From NCBI RefSeq assembly GCF_046845755.1, contig NZ_CP177357.1, forward strand, positions 3,038,001-3,102,000: 64,000 bases of DNA. Direction: 5' to 3'. Under the pieces are notes generated by a model. It ran no database searches and was not told the origin of the DNA. It saw only the letters and a program-made list of their open reading frames with translations. The DNA is from Rubrivirga sp046845755. Lineage in GTDB: Bacteria > Bacteroidota > Rhodothermia > Rhodothermales > Rubricoccaceae. Below, piece after piece: positions 32,327 to 41,599 of the stretch. The translations under genes and the position numbers were made by a program. Every line of letters begins with the position of its first letter. The first letter of the stretch is position 1.

Positions 32327-33823
32327 ATGCGACGACTCGAAGACTTCGCCGACGCTAACCTCCGGGTCTTTGCACGGCCCCCGCTCCCGGCGCCCGACGC
32401 CATCCGCTCGGTCTACCTGATCGGCATCTGCGGCAAGGGCATGGGCGCCCTGGCTGAGCTGCTGGCGCAGGCCGGCTACGCCGTCCGCGGCTCCGACGAG
32501 GCCGCCTTCCCCCCGATGTCGACGCGCCTTGCGGCCGCCGGCATCCCGGTGATCGAGGGCTACGACGCCGCCAACCTCGACGGGCCCGACGGCCGGCCGC
32601 CCGACCTCGTCGTCGTGGGCAATGCGTGCACGCCGACGCACCCCGAGGCCGCCGCCGCCCGCGAGCGCGGGCTCGTGCAGGCCTCCCTCCCCGAAGCCCT
32701 CGCGCACCTGTTCCTGGGCGAGCGCGAGCCGGCCGTCATCGCCGGGACGCACGGCAAGACGACCACGACGGGCCTGCTCGTCCACGTGCTCACCGAGGCC
32801 GGGCGGGCGCCGGGCTTCCTGGTCGGCGGCGTGCCCGTTGGCGAGCCGCGGACGGCCGCGCGCGGGTCCGGCCCCGTCTTCGCCATCGAGGGCGACGAGT
32901 ACGACGCGGCCTACTTCGACAAGCGGCCCAAGATGCTGCTCTACCGCCCGCACCGAGCGGTCATCACGAGCCTGGAGTTCGACCACGCCGACATCTACGC
33001 CGACTGGGACGAGTACCAGCGCGCCTTCCACGCCTTCGCCGCGCTCCCCCCCCCGCACGGGCTCCTCGTGCTCAACGGCGAGGACGCGGCGGTCCGCCAG
33101 CTGGCCGACCGGACGTGGGCGCGCGTCCGGCTCTACGGCGAGGAGGGCAAGGAGCCCGAGGGCACATCGTTCGACATCGCCGCGCGCGACCTGCGCGCCG
33201 TCGATGGCGGGCAGACGTTCACGCTCGTCGTCGCGGGCGAGGCCGTCGCGGAGGTGCGCCTCCCGATGGGCGGGCGGTACAACGCGCTCAACGCGCTCTC
33301 GGTCGCCGCCGTCGCGCTCGACGCCGGCGTCTCGGCCGACGAGGTCGCAGGTGCGCTCGGCACGTTCCGGGGCATGAAGCGCCGCCAGGAGGTCGTCCTC
33401 GACGGCCGCGTGCTCGTCGTCGACGACTTTGCCCACCACCCGACGGCCGTCGAGGCGACCGTCCGGGGCGTCCGGGAGCGGTGGCCGGGGCGCCGCGTGG
33501 TCGCCGTGTTCGAGCCGCGCTCGAACTCGTCGCGCCGGGCCGCCTTCCAAGCGCCGTACGCCGACGCCCTCGCGACGGCCGACGCCGTCTTCCTGTCGAC
33601 GCCCCCGCTCCGCCACAACGACGACCCGGCCCAGTTTGTCGACGCGGAGGCCGTCGCCGCGTCCGTCTGGGCCGCTGGGACGCCTGCGACCGCGTACGCC
33701 TCCGCCGACGCGCTCTTGCCCGACCTGCTGGCGGACCTGTCCGACGGGGATCTGGCGCTCGTGATGTCGAACGGCTCGTTCGACGGACTCGTCCGCAAGC
33801 TGGCGGCGGCGCTGGAGGCCTGA
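32327..33823 (+). CDS. mpl: UDP-N-acetylmuramate:L-Ala-gamma-D-Glu-meso-DAP ligase
   Basis: 498 residues. The N-terminal Rossmann-like domain has LIGICGKGMGALA (31-43), the ATP P-loop is GTHGKTTTT (140-148), and later Mur-ligase motifs include IEGDEYDAAYFDKRPK and a DFAHHPTAVEATVRG segment typical of Mpl. Mpl reattaches recycled murein tripeptide to UDP-MurNAc in the cytoplasm. The length, the GDEYD motif and the absence of MurC-specific spacing favour Mpl over MurC. A MurU-like gene at 13491 could belong to the same recycling pathway. Confidence 0.88.
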   Translation: MRRLEDFADANLRVFARPPLPAPDAIRSVYLIGICGKGMGALAELLAQAGYAVRGSDEAAFPPMSTRLAAAGIPVIEGYDAANLDGPDGRPPDLVVVGNACTPTHPEAAAARERGLVQASLPEALAHLFLGEREPAVIAGTHGKTTTTGLLVHVLTEAGRAPGFLVGGVPVGEPRTAARGSGPVFAIEGDEYDAAYFDKRPKMLLYRPHRAVITSLEFDHADIYADWDEYQRAFHAFAALPPPHGLLVLNGEDAAVRQLADRTWARVRLYGEEGKEPEGTSFDIAARDLRAVDGGQTFTLVVAGEAVAEVRLPMGGRYNALNALSVAAVALDAGVSADEVAGALGTFRGMKRRQEVVLDGRVLVVDDFAHHPTAVEATVRGVRERWPGRRVVAVFEPRSNSSRRAAFQAPYADALATADAVFLSTPPLRHNDDPAQFVDAEAVAASVWAAGTPATAYASADALLPDLLADLSDGDLALVMSNGSFDGLVRKLAAALEA

Positions 33824-33887
33824 CGGACGCGCGGTGACCCGTGCGCGGCCGCCCGTACGGAGGGAGGGGCAGACCTCCCTCCCCGCT

Positions 33888-34751
33888 ATGCGCCTCCCGC
33901 TCTGCCTCGTCGCCCTGCTCGCCCTGCCCGCCTGCGGCGACGCTCAGGATGCTCTCGACACCCCCGAAGCGGCCGAGGCCACGGATGCCGAGGCGCCCGA
34001 GCGCTTCGAGCCCCTCGCACCGCCCGCTCAGGCGGCCGCACCGGCGGGCTCGGCGGGCACGTTCCGCTTCCACTACGTCCGGGGCGCCAGCGACAACCGC
34101 GACACCACCGTCATCGACGGCTTCCTCCCCCCGCCCATCCCGCGCGAGGCGATGGGGTCGCTCGCCCTCGACGCCGTCCCGACCTACGAGGTCGCCGTCC
34201 AGCCCAACAGCATCTCCCTCGACGTCGACCCGAGGCGGTCGGGCTTCGTGTACGTCACTGTCAATGAGGTGGGCGCGGTCGAGGCCAAGGCCCGCACCGC
34301 CGGGTCGTCGCTCTCCGAGCGCGTGAGCGGCCTGTTCCGAGGCACCGCCTACGCCTTCTCGTTCCCGCCGTTGTGGGACACGGCCGAGGGCTCGGCGCGG
34401 CTCGCGTTCACCGACCACGAGGACGACTCGCCCATCGGCGAGATGACGCTCCCGATCTCGGACCGCCCCGTCTGGGCCCAGCCGCTGACGCTCCCCACCG
34501 TCCCCGAGGACACGCGCCTGACGTACTACGCCGACATGACGATCGACGACCCGGCCCTCGTCCCCATCCTGATCTACCCGACCACGTTTGGCCCGGTGGG
34601 CTGGGGCGTGGCGGAGTTCGAAGTGGTCGGCCACGAGATGCGCAGCCGGGAGCGCAACGGCGCTACCAACCTTGGAACGCCCTACAAGATCTTCTCGCCC
34701 CACCAGGACGAGACCAACTCGGAGGCGTACATCGTCCTCTTTCGGCCGTAG
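33888..34751 (+). CDS. Hypothetical lipoprotein
   Basis: 287 residues. The signal peptide ends in a lipobox (LLALPAC, cysteine 16), followed by a long Ala/Glu/Pro-rich linker (about 20-55). The folded part (about 57-287) is beta-rich, with aromatic-rich strands such as GTFRFHYVRG, AYAFSFPPLWD and PVWAQPLTLP; no catalytic motif is seen. It resembles no family I can name. It is the last gene before a convergent block. Confidence 0.65.
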   Translation: MRLPLCLVALLALPACGDAQDALDTPEAAEATDAEAPERFEPLAPPAQAAAPAGSAGTFRFHYVRGASDNRDTTVIDGFLPPPIPREAMGSLALDAVPTYEVAVQPNSISLDVDPRRSGFVYVTVNEVGAVEAKARTAGSSLSERVSGLFRGTAYAFSFPPLWDTAEGSARLAFTDHEDDSPIGEMTLPISDRPVWAQPLTLPTVPEDTRLTYYADMTIDDPALVPILIYPTTFGPVGWGVAEFEVVGHEMRSRERNGATNLGTPYKIFSPHQDETNSEAYIVLFRP

Positions 34752-34843
34752 CCCGCCGACGGCCAGGGCACTTCTCCTATTGGAAGCGGGGACGCAAGGC
34801 GGAAGGTCGACCACCCCGTCTCCATGCCGACGGCACGCAGGCG

Positions 34844-35455
34844 TCAGCGGACGACGACGACCGAGCGGGCTAGCGCCTGGCCGTCGGCCACCAGCCGCAC
34901 GACGTAGACGCCCGGCGCCAGCGACGCGGGCAGACGCCCCTCGTGCGCGCCGGGCTCGCGGCGCCCGTCCGCCAGCACCGCCACCTCGCGGCCCAGCGCG
35001 TCGAACGCGACCAGCCGCACCGGCCCGTCGACCGGCACCTCGAACGGGACGACGGCGCCCCCGCGCGACGGGTTCGGGTACGGGGCCCCCAGCGCCAGCA
35101 CGGCGGGCGCGGCCACCGACAGCCGAACCGTGTGGGTCGCCACGACCGCGCCACCAGACCGGACCTCGAAGACGACCTCGGCCGGCGCCCTGACCGGCGC
35201 GGTCGCCAGCACGTCGAACGCCAGCCGCGCCACGGGCCCGTCGTCATCCGCTTGCGCGCGCGCCGTCGTGTGTGCGAACGCCAGCCACGGCGGGGCCTCG
35301 GCCACCGATACCTCGGCACCGTCCAGGTCGCCGCCGTCGGCCGCCGCCAGCTCCAGTTCGACGGCGTTCCCGACCGCCCCGAACGGAACGGCGTGGACGA
35401 CGGGTTGGGCGGCGACGGTCGCCGTGGTGAGAACCGCAAGCAGGAGAGCGCGCAT
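34844..35455 (-). CDS. Exported T9SS type A sorting-domain protein
   Basis: 203 residues. A Sec signal (residues 1-16, cleaved at VAAQ) is followed by a beta-sandwich of about 100 residues and a T9SS C-terminal sorting domain (about 120-203, with YPNPSRGG, FDALGREVAVLADG, LAPGVYVVRLVADG). The protein is therefore predicted to be exported to the cell surface or medium. It is the third gene of an operon, starting five bases after the stop of the preceding gene. Confidence 0.8.
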   Translation of the reverse strand: MRALLLAVLTTATVAAQPVVHAVPFGAVGNAVELELAAADGGDLDGAEVSVAEAPPWLAFAHTTARAQADDDGPVARLAFDVLATAPVRAPAEVVFEVRSGGAVVATHTVRLSVAAPAVLALGAPYPNPSRGGAVVPFEVPVDGPVRLVAFDALGREVAVLADGRREPGAHEGRLPASLAPGVYVVRLVADGQALARSVVVVR

Positions 35456-35459
35456 GGAT

Positions 35460-37301
35460 TCAGTCGGTGAGGGCGGCTTGACGGGCGAGCGCGAGGGCTG
35501 CCGGGCTGTACAGGAGCTCGGCGCGGCCACCGAGTTCGAGAGGGCCCGACACGACGGCCCCGCCCACGACGGTCGCCGAGCCCGACACGTCGAGCCCGCC
35601 GCGCGCGACGATCAGCCCCGTCCACCGGGCCCCACCCCGGAACGAGACCGGGCCGTCGGCCACGAGCACGCCCCACCCGGCGTCGCGGCCGGAGAAGCGG
35701 GCGCCAGCGGGCGCGTAGGCGACGACGGGGGCGCCCGCCGAGCCGAGGTCGCCGGGCCGGTCGCCCGCGGTGACCGTCGCGCGAGCGGCCAGCGCCTCGG
35801 CCCACGAGCCAGGCGAGAACACCAGCGGCTGCGCCTCGACGGCGCCCGCGAACTGGTCGCGCTGGCGGTCGGAGAGGGCCGCGAGCACGGCCGCCAGCGC
35901 GTCGTCGGTGGGGGCGACGAGGGCGGCGGCGCCGGGGCCGGCGACCGGCGTGCCGTCGAGGGCGTGGGCGGCGCCGGAGACGGCGAACGCCGAGCCGTTG
36001 AACGAGGCGGAGACGCCCGACGCGATCACCGAGGCGGGGAGGTCGAAGGCGTCGCGCTCGCAGTCGGCCGTCTCGGCGTCGCACACGTCGTCGCCCCCCC
36101 CTCCATCGATCCAGTCGAGGCCGTCGCCGCCCGCGACCGTGTCGTCGCCGCCGAGCGCGCAGACGGTATCGTCACCGCCAAGGCCCTCGATGCGGTCGGG
36201 ACCATCGGTGCCCACAATCACGTCGGGACCGTCGGACCCGCGGAGGGTACCTACGAAGGGCGACCCACTATCTGGACCACCCGCGATGGCGCCCAGCGAG
36301 GAGACATAGATCGTCGCCTCACGCCCATCACAAATCAGCAATTGGGAGATACCGTCCCACTTCACGGCTGCGCGTGCCTCTTCGCCTGCGACGGACCCGT
36401 ACACCCCGATTGCTGCCTCTTGCACAAACCTCCGAGCGGAGTCGTCGTCCGCAGCCGCCGCAAGGCGGACCGTCGCGCGGATGTCGTCGGGCGTCGCCGC
36501 AAAGTCGGTGGCCAGATCGATAAACATCAGCGCGGCTGAAGGCCCACGGAGTGCCGGGCCCATCTCCGGCTGGAGCAGTAGCATCATCGCCGCCCGACGC
36601 TCCCGGTGGGTCCCCGTAGTCTGGAGATAGGATTTGAGGGCGGGGACTGCGACCTCAGCAGCAAGAGGGACCTCGAGCCGGGCGGCCTCAGACGGGGTCA
36701 GTTGCCCATCCCGGAGCGCAGCGGCGACGAGGGTCCCGGCGTCCGCGCCCCGCGACGGATCGACCTGCAAAAGTCGGTTCAGGTCCCCAATGCACGACCA
36801 GCACCCCCCTTCGACTAGGCTGGCGACATGGTCGAACTGGGAGGCGTCCCCAAGGGCGAGCAGAACGTCGAAGGCGAGGGTGTACCCGGCCCCATCCCCG
36901 TAGTGCCCGGCTGCCGCAGAGTCGGCCATCGCGCGAGCGAGCGGACCGACCTCGGGGTCGCCCATCAGGTAAAGGGCCTTAAGAAAATCAGCCGCTACCA
37001 AGCCGTCTCTACCCGAGATGTCGAGCCGTCGCAGCCGTCCCCGGGTCTCCGGGACGGCGGGCGTCTCCCCACGCAAGCCCAAGAGGAACGCGGCCAACCG
37101 CGCCTCCCAGATCCCTCCCGTGCCAACCAGTTCGATCAGCGCACCCGTGTCAGTCGTGTCGACTCCACTGGTCGCCAGCAGGTGTCCCGGCGCCAAGCGC
37201 GAGACAGACTCACGGATCGGGTCGCTCTCCCCTGTCTCAGAGGGGCCTGGGACCGCTAGTACGGCGACGGCGACGGCGACGAGCAGGGCCGTGATCTTCA
37301 T
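35460..37301 (-). CDS. Exported HEAT-like / RTX-like repeat protein
   Basis: 613 residues with a signal peptide (1-17). Residues about 30-330 are short alpha-helical pairs typical of HEAT/armadillo-like solenoids. Residues about 350-405 hold five to six GGxGxDxhx-type RTX-like calcium-binding nonapeptides (GSDGPDVIVG, GTDGPDRIEG, GLGGDDTVCA, GGDDTVAGGD, GGGGDDVCD). After about 415 a module with SGSATVVGGAVVSGPLELGG resembles the C-terminal part of PilX-like pilus-associated proteins. This mix is unusual. It is the middle gene of a three-gene operon; the function cannot be assigned. Confidence 0.68.
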   Translation of the reverse strand: MKITALLVAVAVAVLAVPGPSETGESDPIRESVSRLAPGHLLATSGVDTTDTGALIELVGTGGIWEARLAAFLLGLRGETPAVPETRGRLRRLDISGRDGLVAADFLKALYLMGDPEVGPLARAMADSAAAGHYGDGAGYTLAFDVLLALGDASQFDHVASLVEGGCWSCIGDLNRLLQVDPSRGADAGTLVAAALRDGQLTPSEAARLEVPLAAEVAVPALKSYLQTTGTHRERRAAMMLLLQPEMGPALRGPSAALMFIDLATDFAATPDDIRATVRLAAAADDDSARRFVQEAAIGVYGSVAGEEARAAVKWDGISQLLICDGREATIYVSSLGAIAGGPDSGSPFVGTLRGSDGPDVIVGTDGPDRIEGLGGDDTVCALGGDDTVAGGDGLDWIDGGGGDDVCDAETADCERDAFDLPASVIASGVSASFNGSAFAVSGAAHALDGTPVAGPGAAALVAPTDDALAAVLAALSDRQRDQFAGAVEAQPLVFSPGSWAEALAARATVTAGDRPGDLGSAGAPVVAYAPAGARFSGRDAGWGVLVADGPVSFRGGARWTGLIVARGGLDVSGSATVVGGAVVSGPLELGGRAELLYSPAALALARQAALTD

Positions 37302-37320
37302 CTGTGTCGGGGAGAGTGGG

Positions 37321-40300
37321 CTAAAGTCCATACTGGCTTACGAGCGCGGCGATGACCCGCTCGACCTCCTTCCCACCCACTCGGTAGTGGACGGGATGGA
37401 GGGGTTCGGAAGCCATGGACCGCGCTTCAACGGCCATGAATACGAGATCGTCGAACAGCGCCTCCACTTCGTCGGCGAGTTTGGCCTCTGCAGCCCCCGG
37501 GTGATCGGCCTCAGACGCAGGGAGTGTAGTCTCCTGCAGCACGGCAGCGAGGCCCCGGTCGAACAGTGCGGGGTTCCGGGACCGAACGCCCTCCCGAACC
37601 AGGGCGGCGTGGAGGTCTGGGTAGCGACGGGAAAAAAATGGACCGATCCCATCGTAGGCCAAGGCCCTGAGGAGTTCTCCGTGCCACGACACGTGGCTCC
37701 GTTCGTGGACCTCGGTCGCACTGGCTACGAACGCTCCCGCAACGGCGGGGGCGTTCTCAAGGTCTCGGGCCGATGTTCGCTCCGCGTACAGCGCCGCTAG
37801 GTGGCGCAGGCGCGACACGAACGACTCCACATTGGCCGGGCTGATCGCGGGATCGTTCTCATCAGACAACACACGGCTTGCCCCCAAGCTTCTTACCATG
37901 TTGCGAGGACAAATCGAATAGTAGGTGTTCGTCACGATGTTCCCGAATTGGGGTGTCCAGTTCCCGGTCTCCGGGTTTGTACAATACGTAGCCTGGTCGG
38001 GTGCATCATGCCAAGCGAGCCACCCGGACCCCGTCTCTCCGAACTTGGGAGAGTCCCGGATCGGGGCCGACGGGTGCCCGCGCATCGTGCAGTTTGGCAG
38101 GCGTACGACCTCTTGAGTCACCTCGAAGGGCGTGGAGATCTCGCAGTCGTACCGTCCGCCCGCTGGGGCGAGCGTGAGTGTCACGCCACTGACGAGCGGC
38201 CGTCCAACACCCGTCCCAGGGAGGGCCGTTGCCCAAGCCCACCCGGTAGGCGTCTGCACGGCAAGTCCGCCATACGCCGTCACCGGAAAGGCGTCGTTGA
38301 GAGGTAGGTGGGCGGGGTACCGGACATTGGTGTCGTGCGTGCCGACGAGGCCGAGAGTGGCGACATCCCGGAACGCCGCGCACCCGTGACTGCCGCTCGC
38401 GGTTTGACCGTACGAGAACGAGAGGTAGACAGGCGCGAACGCTCCGGCATCGACTCGGGCGACCTCTGCGCACACGAAGGGCATCGGCATGGCCTGGGCC
38501 CAGGCGTCGAGCACGTCCTGGATCTCGCGCTCCCCACTCGCCGGCACCCGCACCACCGTGACCCCGAGCAAGATGTCTTCGCCTGGAGCGACCTCGATGG
38601 GGTAGGCATCGAACCGGGCGCCGTACGGGAGCACGGCCACATCCGACGCGCCGCGACGGGCCGGCTCAGCCGATAGAGCGGCCTCAATCTCCACCGCGAG
38701 AATCGGGAGGGCCACCTGTGGAGCGTTGAGGTCGGGGGCGTCGCCAGTATCCGTCATGTCTTCTGTTGGGGCCTCCGCCGTGAGAGCAGGCGGCGGGCTC
38801 TCCGCCCCGACCACGAACGAAACCCGGCCGTCGCGCAAGCTCCCGACTGGGACGGCAAAGAGGACGGGCCCCGACCCGACGTCGCTCTGGAGCGACCCGA
38901 CGGCACCTCCGACCTCTCCAAGCATGAGGTCAACGAGGTCGCCGTCGTCGAGCGCCCCCCCGTCGGCCGCCTCGACCGAAACCACGGCCTCGTCGCCCGG
39001 CGCCAGTACGGCCGCCGAGAGCGTCACCACGAGCCCGTCCGACGCCGCCCCGCCCCGGAGCGTCGTGCTGCCCTCGCCTGAGACGACCCCGTCGCGGGAC
39101 CAGTACGCGTCAAGCTCGGCATACACGCCGACGGGCACGTCGCCCTCGATGTCCGCGCAGCTATGCGTCTCCGCCCAGACGGTGCCGTCGCGCAAGGCCT
39201 CGACGGGCACCCTCAGCGACACGCCGACCGAGTCGCCCCAGGCCAGCCTTGAGACGGTCGAGTCCCTGACCACGAGCCGGACCGACGAGCCGTCGGGGAT
39301 CGCCCGGGGCTCGCCCGCCAGCACGCCGCGCACGGCGACGCGCGTCGAGTCGCCGCAGTCGACGGCCGGGGCGCCCAGGTCGACCGCCAGCGAGTCCGGG
39401 CCCGGGCCCTCGACGCCCAGGTACACGACCGTCGTGTCGCCGCGGAGCGTGCCACCCGCCTCGCGCGCCTGGATCCGGACGGGCCGGTCGTAGGTCGCCG
39501 GAACGGCCCAGAGAGAGTCGACGAGCCGGAAGTACGCGCCGCTCGTTCTGGCGTCGTAGTACCTGAGGTAGAGGGGGGAGCGGTACGGGTGGCCGTACCC
39601 ATGGCGGCGGAAGAGGAGCACGTCCGGGCTGGACGTGAACTGGACGCGGGCGTCGGACTCGAGGTAGCCGTTGAGACCGTCCGCCCGGACGGCCTGGGGC
39701 CACACCTGCGACACGTCACGGACGGCGAGCGTGTCGCGGTCGTTGCGCAGGCGAAGGCCGAAGGCAACCGGCGGCGGCGGAGTGACGACAAAGAAGGGAT
39801 ACGTTTGCCCCTGGCCCAGCCCGTACGTGTGCAGTCGGACGCTCTCAGGCGCCAGCACCTCCGCGCACGGGGGCGCATCGAACGACACGGCCCCCTCCCG
39901 CGCCTCGGTGTACGACACGTCGATCCTCTCGCCCGGCGCAACGGGCCCTGCGGGCCCCACGAGCTGACCCGGGCCCGAGTCCCAGACGTACCCGCCCGTG
40001 GCCTCCGGCCCGACCCAGCCCTCAGCGCCCTCCCGCGTCACCCCCCACATCGGGAGCGGCGTGGAGGTCCCGCACGCGAGCGTGTCCGGCCACGCATGGT
40101 GGCGCCGCGTGGCGTCCCCGTGGACCTCCGCGCGGAAGGCAGACAGGACGTTGCAGTTGGCACAAAGCCACCTGTGGGCCAGCCCGCCCCACCCGCTCCC
40201 CAACCCCACCTCCGAACCGCCCGCCAGGATGTAGTCCCGTAGCAACCCTTCGGTGGCCCGAAGCGGGACCGACACGATGGCGACGGAGTCGCGGCGGTCG

Positions 40301-40665
40301 TAATACGTCCGCCCGCTCTCGTTGGTGTAGTCGACCGTGTATCCCCGGGACACCGGCCCGGAGGTGCTCCCGCACGTTGTCTCGACGGTCAGGGTGCTCA
40401 CCCGCGAGTCGGGCTCGTCGTGCGTCTGGCCCCGGCTGCTCGACGTTCCGAAATAGTCGACGCGACCGACGACGGGCCCGGCGCAGGCCTCGTCTGTGAC
40501 CGAGCGCGCCGCGTCGGGCGCCGCGACGGCCGGGCGCACCTCGACGCACTCGCGGATGACAACTTGGGCAAACGGCTGGGCCACGCCGACCACCATACAC
40601 CCCACGACGAGTGCGGACCGCACGAGCGTCCGCCATCCCCACCCATTGTCCGCGCCTAGTTCCAT
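37321..40665 (-). CDS. Large exported protein with C-terminal HExxH motif
   Basis: 1114 residues. The signal peptide covers about 12-36 (LVRSALVVGCMVVGVAQPFAQ). The first 900 residues are beta-rich with many cysteines and no recognised family. Near residue 1010 lies HERSHVSWHGE, a perfect HExxH zinc-binding motif in a helical context, so a C-terminal metalloprotease-like domain (about 920-1114) is plausible, although the third zinc ligand is not identified. The 3' half has lower GC than surrounding genes. It heads an operon with 35460 (19-base gap) and 34844. The ATG at 40665 is chosen because it puts the hydrophobic signal in the right place. Confidence 0.65.
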   Translation of the reverse strand: MELGADNGWGWRTLVRSALVVGCMVVGVAQPFAQVVIRECVEVRPAVAAPDAARSVTDEACAGPVVGRVDYFGTSSSRGQTHDEPDSRVSTLTVETTCGSTSGPVSRGYTVDYTNESGRTYYDRRDSVAIVSVPLRATEGLLRDYILAGGSEVGLGSGWGGLAHRWLCANCNVLSAFRAEVHGDATRRHHAWPDTLACGTSTPLPMWGVTREGAEGWVGPEATGGYVWDSGPGQLVGPAGPVAPGERIDVSYTEAREGAVSFDAPPCAEVLAPESVRLHTYGLGQGQTYPFFVVTPPPPVAFGLRLRNDRDTLAVRDVSQVWPQAVRADGLNGYLESDARVQFTSSPDVLLFRRHGYGHPYRSPLYLRYYDARTSGAYFRLVDSLWAVPATYDRPVRIQAREAGGTLRGDTTVVYLGVEGPGPDSLAVDLGAPAVDCGDSTRVAVRGVLAGEPRAIPDGSSVRLVVRDSTVSRLAWGDSVGVSLRVPVEALRDGTVWAETHSCADIEGDVPVGVYAELDAYWSRDGVVSGEGSTTLRGGAASDGLVVTLSAAVLAPGDEAVVSVEAADGGALDDGDLVDLMLGEVGGAVGSLQSDVGSGPVLFAVPVGSLRDGRVSFVVGAESPPPALTAEAPTEDMTDTGDAPDLNAPQVALPILAVEIEAALSAEPARRGASDVAVLPYGARFDAYPIEVAPGEDILLGVTVVRVPASGEREIQDVLDAWAQAMPMPFVCAEVARVDAGAFAPVYLSFSYGQTASGSHGCAAFRDVATLGLVGTHDTNVRYPAHLPLNDAFPVTAYGGLAVQTPTGWAWATALPGTGVGRPLVSGVTLTLAPAGGRYDCEISTPFEVTQEVVRLPNCTMRGHPSAPIRDSPKFGETGSGWLAWHDAPDQATYCTNPETGNWTPQFGNIVTNTYYSICPRNMVRSLGASRVLSDENDPAISPANVESFVSRLRHLAALYAERTSARDLENAPAVAGAFVASATEVHERSHVSWHGELLRALAYDGIGPFFSRRYPDLHAALVREGVRSRNPALFDRGLAAVLQETTLPASEADHPGAAEAKLADEVEALFDDLVFMAVEARSMASEPLHPVHYRVGGKEVERVIAALVSQYGL

Positions 40666-40783
40666 GCGTAGAACGTATCGATCTGACGTTCCATCGTCTT
40701 GTGACTGACGCCCTATTCCAGCGAGACATGGGGACCATGCCCATCTTCCCACCATGCTTGACGTGTCGCCCTCTCCCTCCCGA

Positions 40784-41524
40784 ATGCCCCCCACCCGCAT
40801 CGTCTCCCTCGTCCCGTCGCAGACCGAGCTGCTCGCGGCGCTCGGGCTCGACGCCGAGGTCGTCGGGCTCACCAGGTTCTGCGTCCACCCCGCCGGGTGG
40901 AAGGCCCGCAAGGCGATCGTCGGCGGGACGAAGGGGACGGACCCCACGCGCGTGCTGGCGCTCGACCCGGACCTCGTGATCGCCAACCGCGAAGAGAACG
41001 ACCGCGAGCCGATCGAGGCGCTGGCGGCGGCCGTGCCGGTCCACGTGACGGACGTGGCGACGGTCGGCGGGGCGCTGGCGATGATCCGCGAGGTCGGCGG
41101 TTTGGTCGGGCGTGGGCCGCAGGCACAGGCCCTGGCGGCCGAGATCGGCGCGGGGTTCGACGCGCTCCCGGCGTTCGCGCCGCTCCGCGCGCTGTACCTC
41201 ATCTGGCGCGATCCGTGGATGACCGTCGGCGGCGACACGTTTATCTCGGACGTGATGGCGCGAGCGGGGCTGGCGAACGTCGTCGGCGACCGCGCGCGAT
41301 ACCCGACGCTGGCACCCAACGAGATCGCGGCGCTGGCGCCGGACGTGGTGCTGCTGTCCTCGGAGCCGTACCCGTTCGCAGACAACCACGTCGCCGAGGT
41401 GCAGGCGCTGGCGCCCGAGGCACAGGTGGCGCTGGCCGACGGCGAGGCGTTCTCGTGGTACGGCTCGCGGCTGCTCCAGACGCCCGCCGTGCTCCGCGAG
41501 CTCCGCCAGAGACTTGTGGTGTAG
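40784..41524 (+). CDS. Helical-backbone metal receptor (BtuF-like) protein
   Basis: 246 residues from the ATG at 40784, directly before RIVSLVPSQTELLAALGL, the typical first strand and helix of cobalamin/iron-siderophore binding proteins. Further matches are VVGLTRFCVHP, LDPDLVIANRE and a central helix linking two lobes. There is no signal peptide and no permease or ATPase nearby, so it may be cytoplasmic rather than a transporter component. An alternative ATG at 40754 would add ten residues without adding an export signal. Confidence 0.78.
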   Translation: MPPTRIVSLVPSQTELLAALGLDAEVVGLTRFCVHPAGWKARKAIVGGTKGTDPTRVLALDPDLVIANREENDREPIEALAAAVPVHVTDVATVGGALAMIREVGGLVGRGPQAQALAAEIGAGFDALPAFAPLRALYLIWRDPWMTVGGDTFISDVMARAGLANVVGDRARYPTLAPNEIAALAPDVVLLSSEPYPFADNHVAEVQALAPEAQVALADGEAFSWYGSRLLQTPAVLRELRQRLVV

Positions 41525-41599
41525 GTCTCCGGGCAGCCAATTCGCGGAACGGCGACGGGCCCGGGCGATCCAACCCCCTCTCTTCCAATCCGCACGTCC

